A stretch of DNA of 64,000 nt, from NCBI RefSeq assembly GCF_932526225.1, contig NC_064042.1, positions 12,659,040 through 12,723,039 on the forward strand. The letters are read 5' to 3'. Position 1 is the stretch's first letter. Each line of letters begins with the position of its first letter. Under the pieces are notes generated by a model that was not told where the DNA came from, did not search any database, and saw nothing but the letters and a program-made list of their open reading frames with translations. Below are positions 1-9,427 of this stretch, one piece after another. The position numbers and the translations under genes are program-made. This DNA comes from Nematostella vectensis (lineage: Eukaryota > Cnidaria > Anthozoa > Actiniaria > Edwardsiidae).

Positions 1-381
1 TAATAAATGAATTTTCCCTTAGTTTGAACAATGAAATTTTTCAATTATTATTTGTATGTTCTTATGTAAAATATAATTAATGAGTGTTTCTTTTAAATAG
101 ATAAGTGCCCCATATCAGATGTATAGTTAAAATAGCTAACACCTTTTAAGTATTTTTCACATGAACCTTTGATGTAAAAAACAAAAAATTGTTCGCAATG
201 TGCCCCCCTCCCCTCCATGTCCAGTGTTGACAATGATGTTTGAGGATAGAGCCAGATAAGAGGGGAATGAATTCAAGGGTCTGTAAGGCATGCATTGTCA
301 TTGTTTATGGGAGGATTTTTTTTAAATAAAGCTGTATTGTTTGCTTATTGTAATAACCTTTGTTGTTTGTTTAAATTTCAG
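1..381. other. Intron of the carboxylesterase gene (upstream part)
   Basis: No exon is recognisable here. The stretch ends in a pyrimidine-rich tract and an AG acceptor at 380-381, so it is read as the last part of an intron that leads into the carboxylesterase exon. The 5' coding exons of that gene must lie left of the window. Confidence 0.6.
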
Positions 382-2335
382 ACAGTATGAGCGAGGATTG
401 CCTTTTCCTTAACGTGTTCAGGCCAGCAGGGACAAAGGCCACGAAAGACCTACCTGTCATGGTATTCATCCATGGGGGTGGCTACTACCGAGGCTCAGGC
501 GATGTATACGATGGCACCCCATTGGCAGCATACAATGATGTGATAGTTGTGACAATGAATTACAGGCTTGGTCTTTTAGGTTTTCTGCATGTTGCGGGTA
601 CAGACGTAACCGGAAACTATGCCATGTACGACCAGATCCTAGCACTTAAGTGGGTTCAACAGCACATTGGTTGCTTTGGTGGGGACCCCTCCCAAGTGAC
701 CCTTTTTGGCCAAAGTGCTGGTGGTGCAAGTGTTCTTCTACTCACCCTATCCCCCCTTAGTAAAGGTCTATTCAAGAGGGCTATACTTGAAAGTCCAACA
801 GAGACATATGGCACCTATCCGACCAACAATACTAAGGTTTACATTGATCGACTTGGTTGCCATGGTGAAAAGGTGCTTGCATGCTTGCAGAGTAAGTCGC
901 TAGAGGAAATATTAAAAGCACAGGGCATTGCTGACTTTTTGTTACTTGGTATTGTCTTCCCTGTGCCAGCGGTTGATGGATCTTTCCTTGGAAAAGACCC
1001 AGACGTTATGATTGCTGAAGGCCAAGTGCACCCCTTAGATGCTGTTATTGTTGGTGTCAATAGTAATGAAGGTGGCTTCCATTGGCATGGAGTCATGGAG
1101 ACACCAGATTCTCAACCGTCAGTGTCCATGTTTAAAGAGTCCATCGTGAATGTAAGCTTTACTAAGCAAGGGGACTGTGATATTGTGAAAGAGGCAATCA
1201 TGTACCGCTACACCAACCACACTGAACCATTCTCTCCTCACAATTTGCTGCACAACTGGCAAAGACTGGTCACAGAGTACCGTTTCTTTGCGCCTGCCAT
1301 TAGAATGGCCCAAGCATACGTCAAGGCTGGCATTCCAACCTACTTCTACCATTTCTCCCATTGGTCAACATTCTCAAAGCGGCCTAAGTCTGTGGGTGTT
1401 GTGCATTTTGATGAGATCCCGTATGTCTTTGGGTTGCCATGGAAACCAAACAAAGGGATTCAGGTTGCAACCAAGTACACAGATGTCGAGAGGGGACTGA
1501 GTACTATGGTCATGCGCATGTGGGGTGAATTTGCCTACACTGGGTAAGGCTGTTAGTCTTATTTTAAAGTCTGGTTCACACTATGGCATAGGTAACACCC
1601 CAACCATTTTGTCCATAGTGTTCATATTTAAATTGTTTCTGATGCAACAGTAGCATGTTATTGCTGTTAACGGATTAAGCTGCTTTTGTTTCCATTACTG
1701 CTGATAGCATTGTGTAAACTGACCTTTAATGGCAATAACAGTCAGACTTTCAATGAGCACATTACGGTGTAAATATTTGAAAAATGCATAATTGCCTCTG
1801 ATTTAGCCATAATTCTACCATTGTTTGCATCTTTAGCACATAATCCCAGCACATATCATCTTTTGCATATAATCATATTTTTACAAATTTTATAATGTTT
1901 TTACAATGTTCATTAACCATTGTCATCTTTTACACAATATAATTCCTTAATTGCCTATCCAACCCACCAATACTATTTCAGGGCTATAGGAAAGGTAGAT
2001 TCAAGGTTCATCCACTCCCCGCCCCCCTCCCAGCCCTGCCCCTCCTTCAGCCCCTCCAGTTCTTTAGCTGGCCATAAAGAGCTCAGTATTCTCAAAACTG
2101 TAGCCTATTCACTTTACAACAGACTTAAACTTTTATTATTATTTCATTTTACAGGTCACCAATGAAAGCTGGTGACTCCCCACAAAATGTGACCTGGCCT
2201 CTTTACTCAACCGAGCAAGAAGAGTATCTGGATATAGGTCTGCAGCTCAGTGTTCACAGAAAACTACGACCAGACGGCATGGCCTTTTGGAATGAATTTG
2301 TGCCCCTACTGACAAAACATTGCCAGCAAAACTAG
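382..2335 (+). CDS. Carboxylesterase type B (alpha/beta hydrolase), partial, last two exons
   Basis: Ester-hydrolase of the cholinesterase/carboxylesterase family. Two coding exons are visible: 382..1543 (acceptor AG at 380-381, donor gtaagg) and 2155..2335 (acceptor acag, stop TAG at 2333-2335), joined inside a glycine codon. The large exon carries the family landmarks in order: SEDCLFLNV, the oxyanion-hole motif HGGGYY, the nucleophile elbow FGQSAGG (Ser near nt 714), the acid in NSNEGG (Glu near nt 1068) and the catalytic His in GVVHFDE (near nt 1402), so the triad is intact. The last exon ends in a typical WNEFVPLL tail. The signal peptide and N-terminus are outside the window. The ATG at 387 is internal, not a start, because coding continues upstream to the splice site. 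The exact substrate cannot be told; nothing singles out acetylcholinesterase. Confidence 0.93.
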
Positions 2336-2746
2336 AAAAAATCGTGTAATAGTTGCACAAAGCAGGGCCATAGCCATTAATCAGAGTATTAAATATTTTG
2401 CGCAATACTTAATACCGTATACTACTTTTAAAGTTGATTTTTCCCCAATGCTATGATAGATAGCGGTGTAAAGAAAAAGATGGACGCAAGATACAGTATA
2501 AGCTGCAATCATAGGAAGACTAGCTTATATAGCTTATTGTATTTAGATTTTTTTCAAATGCCTTGAACTGAGATGCAGTCTGCTTTGTGCAGGAGAGTAG
2601 GATATCTTATGTTTTAACGTTGAACCGTGCTTAGCATGTTTCTTAGATGTTGTTGTTATTGTTATATGGTTTGTTAAAAACAATTATTTTAGAGGCTCTT
2701 AGAGTTTACTTTGGAGTATGTCTAGTTTTAATATATTATATGTTAA

Positions 2747-2752
2747 AATAAA
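2747..2752 (+). terminator. Polyadenylation signal AATAAA of the carboxylesterase gene
   Basis: The first canonical AATAAA after the carboxylesterase stop codon lies about 410 bases downstream, followed by a (TA)n run. This is the likely 3' end of that transcript; the stretch 2336-2746 would be its 3' UTR and contains no open frame of note. Confidence 0.5.
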
Positions 2753-3210
2753 GTATATATATATATATAATGCCATTTTATTTTGCTTGTATGTTACAGA
2801 ATCATTTTGTTCTTCGTGTATTTTTTAATGAAAAAGTGTGCATATATGAATAGTAACGACTTATTTGATACGATATGATGGTGTCTATTTCTGCCTACAA
2901 GAAACAGCAGGAAAACCACCCCTTTCTTCCTAAAAAATGGTTTCAAAGGATGTTTCATTGGCTATGGCAAGGAGTTTATAATGTACTTTATTGATTCATA
3001 TTGTTTCATGGGTTGATGATAAATAGCACTGTTCAACAAATACATTTTTTTAAATTGGCTATGGTAAGGAAAAAGTACTTAAAAAGCTATGGTTGAAAAA
3101 GTACTTTGTTCGTTCATGGGTTGATAAGCACTGCTCAAAGAATACATTCACAAGGGCGAATACTTCTTGTGAGAATATCCTTCGCGGCTTCTATTGACTA
3201 CAAAATATAT
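2753..3210. other. Intergenic DNA, nothing recognised
   Basis: AT-rich stretch downstream of the carboxylesterase polyadenylation signal. I see no exon, RNA gene or clear repeat. A motif around AAGTACTTNNNAAAG recurs loosely at 3069-3105. Confidence 0.4.
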
Positions 3211-3360
3211 ACAGAGCCATAGCGGAGGGTTGGGGCACCTGCACTGCCAATATTTAAAAATATATATAACGAAATGACCATGAGGGGTGTGGGTGTACCC
3301 CCAATATTGTCTGTACCATGCCCCCCCCCCCCCCCTCCCCCGCTCGGGGCCTGCTACAGG
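3211..3360. repeat. MITE-like copy, GGGCCGTAGCAGG family (copy 1)
   Basis: The sequence starts with a degenerate ACAGAGCCATAGCGG and ends with GGGGCCTGCTACAGG, matching the inverted ends of the better-preserved copy at 50867-51037. It shares the internal stretch reading roughly AAATGACCATGAGGGGTGTGG and a poly-C run at 3321-3335. Probably a short non-autonomous DNA element. Confidence 0.6.
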
Positions 3361-3736
3361 TCTGATATATTTGGACAGCTGCCCTTCCTACTGCTCTGGA
3401 GTGAGCTGGGGTGAGAGTGAATAAAATATGTAACATTGCTTTAAGGCTTTTCTTCTCCCTGTCACATCAGTGTGTTTACATGAAATTAAGAAAAGGATAC
3501 TTAAAGAGCTAGAAAGGAGACTGATGCTAGCTCAAGATACTACATGTTTAGTTTATTCAATAAATCTGTTAATTTGCCGCAAGTAAAATCAAATTAAAGC
3601 GACACCAAGAAATAAATATGCGCATCACGTTGTCCTCTATGCACATTAATTAGAATAATATACAATAATAAAGAATTAACGTTCACATTTTTCAGAGTAT
3701 TGCAGGACGGAAGCAGACCTCAAATATTTGGGGAAG

Positions 3737-3881
3737 TGTAGTGTCCGCCGCGTTGCATTATGGATTGTTAAGGTGCGCAATGCACCATGGTAAAACACAT
3801 GTTAGAGATCCGCCATCTTGTATTAAATGTGGAAGACCACGAGTCTGTTTCTTTTTGCTTTGTTCCTTGCCGAACACCACA
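3737..3881 (+). repeat. 5' LTR of the Ty3/gypsy element
   Basis: Starts TGTAGTGTCC and ends GAACACCACA, so it has TG...CA ends. It is 145 bp and I see no difference from the 3' copy at 7993-8137. Very short for a gypsy-type LTR. Confidence 0.95.
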
Positions 3882-3884
3882 TTC

Positions 3885-3902
3885 TGGCGACGAGGATGGG
3901 AT
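3885..3902 (+). promoter_or_regulatory. Primer binding site, complementary to tRNA-Ser(GCU)
   Basis: Three bases after the LTR the sequence TGGCGACGAGGATGGGAT is the reverse complement of the 3' end (including CCA) of metazoan tRNA-Ser(GCU) as I remember it. This would prime minus-strand DNA synthesis. Confidence 0.7.
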
Positions 3903-3953
3903 CAACAACTGGATAAACACATACTGAAGTTAAATCTGTCAAAAAAAGCCGGT

Positions 3954-6092
3954 ATGGCCGTCTGTTTATCAGGATTACCAACGCCAAAAGCCTTCGACTG
4001 CATTGGCGAACCAGCCACGCTGGAACAAAGATGGACAATCTGGAAGTCCGAATTTGAGCTCTACTGCACTGCATCTGGCATCAAAGACTCGAAACAACAA
4101 CGAGCAATACTTCTTCACCTAGCAGGAGCTGGAATACGAGAAATTTTTCACGCTTTTACGGCTGAACAACAGGGGGAGGACTATAAAACAGCCATGGACT
4201 CCCTCACTCAACACTTCAAACTCAAGAAAAACGTACCGATGGCCAGGCAAGCCTTCTTGACAGCGGTACCAAAACCCGGTGAGAGGATTCATCAATTTGC
4301 AATTAGACTGCAAACCCTTTGCGAACACTGCGAGTACAACGACCAAAAGGACAGTCAAATTCGAGATAGAATTTTGACCTTTATATTGGATAAACCCCTC
4401 AAAGCAAAACTCTTTCGTGAGGAAGGTCTGACTCTCAGCAAGCTCCTGGAAATTGTCAACACGTACCATGACAAAGAAGCACTAGTTCTTGTGCCAGATC
4501 AAGGTGGTGTTAACCAATTGAGAGTACAACAGAAGCCTGACAGTGCTGGTCCCAAGTTTGATGGCAGATGTCATCGTTGCAATAAGCAGGGTCATAAAGC
4601 TGCTGACTGCAGATGTAGCCAAAATCACCAATGTGAAAAATGTGGGAAAATAGGACATTTCAAGGTCTGCTGCAAATCAAAGCAGACATCTGGAAAAGCA
4701 AAGTCTGCAAGTGGACCAAAATCAAAGGGCAGGAAGCCATCTCATGTAAGACAAGTGAAAGCTGTTGATGTTCAAGAAACTGATAGCGAAGAGGAAGAAG
4801 ATGTTTTTAATGTATTCTGCACGCACACAGAGTCACCGCCTGGTACTATGGAGATATCTATTGGAGGTGTTATACAGAATGTCATCATTGATTCGGGTGC
4901 AAGCTGTAACCTTATGTCAGAAAGGACATTCAATGACTTATCAAAAGGAGACATTGTTTTGAAGCCAAGTAGCAAGCAAATTTTTGCATATTCGTCTAGT
5001 GATGCTTTAAATCTTAAGGGTAGTTGTATGCTTAATGTGCATGTACCAGAAACAAATGTGGATAAGCGCGCAAAGTTTTTCATTGTCTCTGGAAAAGCGT
5101 CAACTTTGTTAGGTCGTGAGTTATCTGAAGCTCTAGGCATACTCAAAGTAGGAGTTCAGGTTAATAGTTGTAGCTCAGATTTCTCAGATATAAATACTCA
5201 GTTAAACAGCAAAGCAGCGCTTAAGGCCAAATTTCCTAATGTTTTTCATGGTTTGGGCAAGCTTAAAGGTTTTAAACTCAAGTTACATATTGATCAGAAT
5301 ATTAAGCCAGTAGCACAACCATTGCGTAGGATTCCCTTTAGTCGCAGGCAGAAGGTCGCTGACAAGTTGGAGGAACTTGAGAAGCTTGGTGTGGTGGAAA
5401 AGGTAAACAGTCCTACAAGTTGGATCAATCCCCTTGTGGCAGTCGAAAAGCCAAATGGAGATGTTCGCATTTGTTTGGACATGCGCCAGGCCAATCAGGC
5501 TATCTTAAGAGAAAGACACCCAGTACCTACTATGCAAGAAACCCTACAAGAAATCTCAGATGCAAAGATTTTCACCAAATTGGATTTAAACATGGCTTTC
5601 CATCAAATCGAGTTATCCCCAGAGTCCCGAGACATAACTACTTTCGCAGCGCCAACAGGTTTATATCGCTACTGTCGATTGCTCTTCGGTGTGAACATGG
5701 CTACCGAGAAGTTCCAGAACCTGATATGGCAAGTTTTGAAAGACTGCCCTGGAGCCTTCAACATGCATGACGACATTCTTATAGTGGGTAGGAACCAAAA
5801 GGAGCATGACGAGAACCTGGAAAGAGCTGTCCAAAAGCTGCAAGACAGCGGGCTCACCCTCAACTATGAGAAATGTGTGGTAGGAGCCTCGAGTATGGAT
5901 TTCATGGGAGACACCATTTCTGCAGATGGTCTTAAGTTATCTGACAAAAGAGTCGAAGCAATTGTCGAGGCACCTGCACCAACCAACCAACCAATCAGAG
6001 GTGAGAAGTTTCCTTGGTTCTGCTCAATTTTGTGCCAAATTCATTCCACAGTTTGCAACCATTTCTGCTCCCCTGTGGGATCTTACCAGTAA
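3954..6092 (+). CDS. Gag-protease-reverse transcriptase part of the Ty3/gypsy polyprotein
   Basis: The open frame extends back into the LTR, but the first sensible start is the ATG at 3954 (MAVCLSGLPTP). Domains in order: a capsid-like Gag region; two zinc knuckles of the CX2CX4HX4C type (CHRCNKQGHKAADC and CEKCGKIGHFKVCC, about 4570-4670); the protease motif IIDSGAS near 4887; reverse transcriptase with LDLNMAFHQ near 5583 and the catalytic pair in MHDDILI near 5767. The usual aromatic before the DD is replaced by Met-His, which also happens in related elements. The frame runs out at 6092 because of a break near 5975-5995, so the RNase H and integrase follow in another frame (next entry). 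Confidence 0.92.
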   Translation: MAVCLSGLPTPKAFDCIGEPATLEQRWTIWKSEFELYCTASGIKDSKQQRAILLHLAGAGIREIFHAFTAEQQGEDYKTAMDSLTQHFKLKKNVPMARQAFLTAVPKPGERIHQFAIRLQTLCEHCEYNDQKDSQIRDRILTFILDKPLKAKLFREEGLTLSKLLEIVNTYHDKEALVLVPDQGGVNQLRVQQKPDSAGPKFDGRCHRCNKQGHKAADCRCSQNHQCEKCGKIGHFKVCCKSKQTSGKAKSASGPKSKGRKPSHVRQVKAVDVQETDSEEEEDVFNVFCTHTESPPGTMEISIGGVIQNVIIDSGASCNLMSERTFNDLSKGDIVLKPSSKQIFAYSSSDALNLKGSCMLNVHVPETNVDKRAKFFIVSGKASTLLGRELSEALGILKVGVQVNSCSSDFSDINTQLNSKAALKAKFPNVFHGLGKLKGFKLKLHIDQNIKPVAQPLRRIPFSRRQKVADKLEELEKLGVVEKVNSPTSWINPLVAVEKPNGDVRICLDMRQANQAILRERHPVPTMQETLQEISDAKIFTKLDLNMAFHQIELSPESRDITTFAAPTGLYRYCRLLFGVNMATEKFQNLIWQVLKDCPGAFNMHDDILIVGRNQKEHDENLERAVQKLQDSGLTLNYEKCVVGASSMDFMGDTISADGLKLSDKRVEAIVEAPAPTNQPIRGEKFPWFCSILCQIHSTVCNHFCSPVGSYQ

Positions 6093-7962
6093 AAATGCTA
6101 AATGGAAATGGGGTGCCAAAGAGGCAGAATCATTTGCACAAATTAAGCACTTGCTAACATGTGCACCAGTCATGTCTTATTTTACACAGGGAGCCCAGAT
6201 CAGGATTATCACTGACGCCTCACCAGTTGGCCTGGGGGCCATACTAGAGCAAAGACAACCTGGTGATGGTCAATTTCGACCAGTGTACTACGCAAGTCGT
6301 AAGCTTAGTAAGGTTGAACAGCGCTACTCACAGTTCGAGCGAGAGGCCCTTGCTGTCAAATGGGCCTGTGAGAAATTTCACATGTTCCTTTATGGAACCC
6401 ATTTTGAAATACTAACTGATCACAAACCCTTAATTTCAGTCCTAGGTCCAACGTCTAAACCCCCGTCTGCTAGGATTGAACGCTGGCTGTTGTACCTTCA
6501 GCAATTCAGCTATGTGGTCAGGCACATTTCCGGAAAGGAAAATTCAGCCGACGCCCTGAGTCGTTTACCAGTTGGTCCAGTACAGACAGCTGATTCTAAA
6601 GCAACCAGCGAGTATGTGTTTAGCACTGCAAAGGCCGCAGTACCTGTCGCCATGACCCCAAAGCATGTAGAGGTTGTTTCAGAGAAGGACCCAACCCTTA
6701 TTCTGGTACGCGAAGCAATTAGAAGTGGAGACTTCACCCGCCTCACAGGTACCTTGTACAAAGCAGTGTCAAAGGAGTTGTGGATTGCCGGACAATTAGT
6801 GATGCGTGGAAACCGAATTGTGCTACCAGAATCCCTATGGAAGCAAGCAATTATTTTAGCTCATGAGGGACACCAAGGAATGGTGCGCACAAAATCCCGC
6901 CTGCGAAGCAAACTATGGTGGCCGCAGATGGATGCACAGGCTGAACAGTTCATCAAGGCCTGCTACCCCTGCCAGCTAGTTGGACCACGTGGCAAACCGG
7001 AACCTGTTCGATCAACAGAACTACCTGAAGAACCATGGGAGGACCTCGCCACAGATTTGACTGAGATACCTGGAGGAAACCACTTGCTGGTAGTTGTGGA
7101 TAACTACTCCAGATGGCCAGAGGTAGTACTCCTTAAGAAAACCGATGCACCACACGTCATCACGGCATTGGAGGGAATATTCAGAACACATGGCATACCA
7201 TACACGGTTCGCAGCGACAACGGACCGCCCTTTGCCTCGAAAGAATTTGAGAATTTCTTAGAGTTCTTAGGCATAGAACATAAGAAAGGAATTCCATATT
7301 GGCCACAGAGCAACGGCGAAGTGGAACGATGTAACAGAACAATTCTTAAAGTGATTCGGATAGCAAACTTGCAAGGAAATGATTGGAAGAAAGCGCTTGA
7401 TGATTTCCTCTTTCAGTATCGCACAACAAACCATGCCGCAACTGGATGCTCGCCAGCCGAACTCCTAATGGGAAGGCAGCTCCGAGACAAGCTACCTAGT
7501 GTAAAGATTCCGAAGGATAGAGCGACAGAGTCAGAGTGGCAACACAAACTTAGGGACAGAGACGCTCTATCAAAACTCAGACAGAAAGAGTATGCTGATG
7601 CTAGAAGACATGCTGAGCCAAGTGGAATTGATGAAGGCGATGAAGTACTGCTGCGACAGACTCGCCGCGAGAACAAACTCTCTCCAGTTTTTGAGCCTGA
7701 AGCTTACAAGGTTTTGCAGAAGACAGGTAATGCAGTTGTACTGGAGGATTCTGATGGAAATAGGAAGATGAGGAATGTAGCACAAATGAAGAAGTTCATC
7801 AAACCACAGGAAGCAGTCGCCGCAGACATGCTGCCTACTCCACCTGAAATCGCGCAGGAACACCAAACCGCACCTGAGACCCAGAACCAGTCCACACTTG
7901 ATTGTACAGCTGAAATGCCAGCGTCTCCTGGTTCTCTAGCCAATCAGCGATTTAGCTCCTAG
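5926..7962 (+). CDS. RT end, RNase H and integrase part of the Ty3/gypsy polyprotein
   Basis: This frame overlaps the previous one and takes over at the SEVRSFLG motif of the RT connection. RNase H is marked by ITDASPVGLGA, the Glu in FEREALAVKWA and the Asp in LTDHKPL. Integrase follows with the HHCC zinc motif (HEGHQGM ... CYPCQ, about 6860-6975), then the catalytic Asp in DLATDLTE, Asp in RSDNGPPF and Glu in NGEVERCN. The tail carries a chromodomain-less C-terminus of about 90 residues. Stop just before the polypurine tract. The change of frame coincides with an AACC-rich repeat (see findings). Confidence 0.92.
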   Translation: MVLSYLTKESKQLSRHLHQPTNQSEVRSFLGSAQFCAKFIPQFATISAPLWDLTSKNAKWKWGAKEAESFAQIKHLLTCAPVMSYFTQGAQIRIITDASPVGLGAILEQRQPGDGQFRPVYYASRKLSKVEQRYSQFEREALAVKWACEKFHMFLYGTHFEILTDHKPLISVLGPTSKPPSARIERWLLYLQQFSYVVRHISGKENSADALSRLPVGPVQTADSKATSEYVFSTAKAAVPVAMTPKHVEVVSEKDPTLILVREAIRSGDFTRLTGTLYKAVSKELWIAGQLVMRGNRIVLPESLWKQAIILAHEGHQGMVRTKSRLRSKLWWPQMDAQAEQFIKACYPCQLVGPRGKPEPVRSTELPEEPWEDLATDLTEIPGGNHLLVVVDNYSRWPEVVLLKKTDAPHVITALEGIFRTHGIPYTVRSDNGPPFASKEFENFLEFLGIEHKKGIPYWPQSNGEVERCNRTILKVIRIANLQGNDWKKALDDFLFQYRTTNHAATGCSPAELLMGRQLRDKLPSVKIPKDRATESEWQHKLRDRDALSKLRQKEYADARRHAEPSGIDEGDEVLLRQTRRENKLSPVFEPEAYKVLQKTGNAVVLEDSDGNRKMRNVAQMKKFIKPQEAVAADMLPTPPEIAQEHQTAPETQNQSTLDCTAEMPASPGSLANQRFSS

Positions 7963-7992
7963 TATGGACTTTAATGCTAAGTAAGGGGGGGA

Positions 7993-8137
7993 TGTAGTGT
8001 CCGCCGCGTTGCATTATGGATTGTTAAGGTGCGCAATGCACCATGGTAAAACACATGTTAGAGATCCGCCATCTTGTATTAAATGTGGAAGACCACGAGT
8101 CTGTTTCTTTTTGCTTTGTTCCTTGCCGAACACCACA
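7993..8137 (+). repeat. 3' LTR of the Ty3/gypsy element
   Basis: Same 145 bp as the 5' LTR, preceded by the polypurine tract at about 7980-7992 and followed by the second copy of the target duplication GGAAG at 8138-8142. Confidence 0.95.
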
Positions 8138-8142
8138 GGAAG

Positions 8143-9012
8143 GAGGAGAGGGGACGGGCAACGATACAGAGACTCGAAGGATGGACAAACTATGCCCACA
8201 CCGGGGTCATTTCCTGATGATCTTGAAAATCAGGGAGAGGGGTGGGGGCAAAAGCCCCCAGGCCCCTCCCACTGCTACCGTCGAGGATTTTTATGAATGC
8301 ACACCAGGTTATGGAAAGTGTGAATCGCTCAGACTCTGACCTTTCTATTTACGGACCGAAGCAACCCTTCGGCCCCAAATGGTTCCGCTGTTGGTGGTTT
8401 AAAGCAAGAATGAACTCTCTCAAGATAACATTTTACTTTCTATGGCATTTATCTACAGGTTAATTAAACTCGTACTATCAAGAAAGAATAAGATAAGAGA
8501 GGAACGGCTGATACTAAAGAGTCTCTTATCTTATACTCTCTTGGTAATCTTTCTATCATTCTCACCATGACAATATCAAAACAATGGCATTTCCTGACAT
8601 GACCAGCACTTAGGTTATCTATTTTAACATTCCTGTCACTACACCTGTAACATATCTAACATCTATTAAAATAATTTATACGAATGAAATCGTTATGAAT
8701 ACTATTAACAATTTGAATAATTACATTCGAATATTCTACAAGAATGGACACGTGTTGAATTGTAAGATGTTATACTGTGCGCGTTTGAATTCCGATTTAG
8801 CCCCCCCGAAGTTTTCCCGTTTTCTTAATATAAAATAGAAAACGATTGATGTCGGCTAGAGAAGGAATTAATTTTTGTTATACAACTTCACTGGTAAATC
8901 GCGCGCTTTGATTGGTCAAGTGACCACGTGTTATTGGAGGACACACGCACACTTGGTGTCAGCATGCGCGCGCCCAAAACTAGATTGTAATGTAAGATAA
9001 CTTTTTGTAAAA
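8143..9012. other. Intergenic DNA with small foldback sequences
   Basis: No exon recognised. At 8230-8275 there is a short palindrome centred on GGGGGCAAAAGCCCCC. At 8482-8545 AAGATAAGAGAGG faces TCTCTTATCTTAT in inverted orientation. Otherwise AT-rich. Confidence 0.4.
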
Positions 9013-9200
9013 AACAAATGGATCTCATTTTTTGTGCGTCTGTTCTCTAACAGTTGCACAGGAGACGTCACAGGGTGTCATGACAACAGTCACGCAACTC
9101 GACTGCGCCTCGTTGCGTATTATCTTGTTAATGACACGCTATGACGTCATCTGTGCATCTATTAGAGGACAGACACACGCAAAAATGGGATCTGTTTGTT
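9013..9200. repeat. Foldback MITE, about 188 bp
   Basis: The first ~75 bases (from AACAAATGGATCTCA) are the imperfect reverse complement of the last ~75 bases (ending ATGGGATCTGTTTGTT). Both arms contain a TGACGTC-like box and a GTGTCATGACA-like inner end. No coding capacity. It lies just downstream of the TMEM145-like gene. Confidence 0.7.
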
Positions 9201-9427
9201 AAGTAAAGGCACCAAACTAGAAATGTGAAACAAACCGTAACACAAAGGTCTGAATGGGGCTAGCGGCACACCATAAAAAAAGAAAATAAAAACGAGAAAA
9301 TTTAGGGACTGGCTCGTTTCATTGATGTTTAGAGTATGAATAACTTAAATGTTTATTTTCGATAAAAGCATTAACGACTGAATAAACGTGCTGTATTATA
9401 TATAAATAAATATCTTTGTCTCATTAA

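Larger units (their letters stand above)
3732..8142 (+). mobile_element. Ty3/gypsy-type LTR retrotransposon, complete but frame-broken
   Basis: Element body 3737..8137 (4401 bp) bounded by two 145-bp LTRs that I read as identical. The target duplication GGAAG is seen at 3732-3736 and 8138-8142. Order of domains is gag, zinc knuckles, aspartic protease, reverse transcriptase, RNase H, integrase, which is the Ty3/gypsy order. A primer binding site follows the 5' LTR and a polypurine tract (AAGGGGGGGA) precedes the 3' LTR. Identical LTRs indicate recent insertion. A frame break inside pol means this copy is probably not autonomous unless frameshifting bypasses it. The LTRs each contain an ATG-free start, so reading frames that extend into the 5' LTR are artefacts. 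Confidence 0.95.

Noticed and set aside
3741..3953. Polyprotein start inside the 5' LTR
   Set aside because: That part of the frame translates the LTR and primer site; the same translation appears at the 3' LTR (7997 onward). The ATG at 3954 is a better start.
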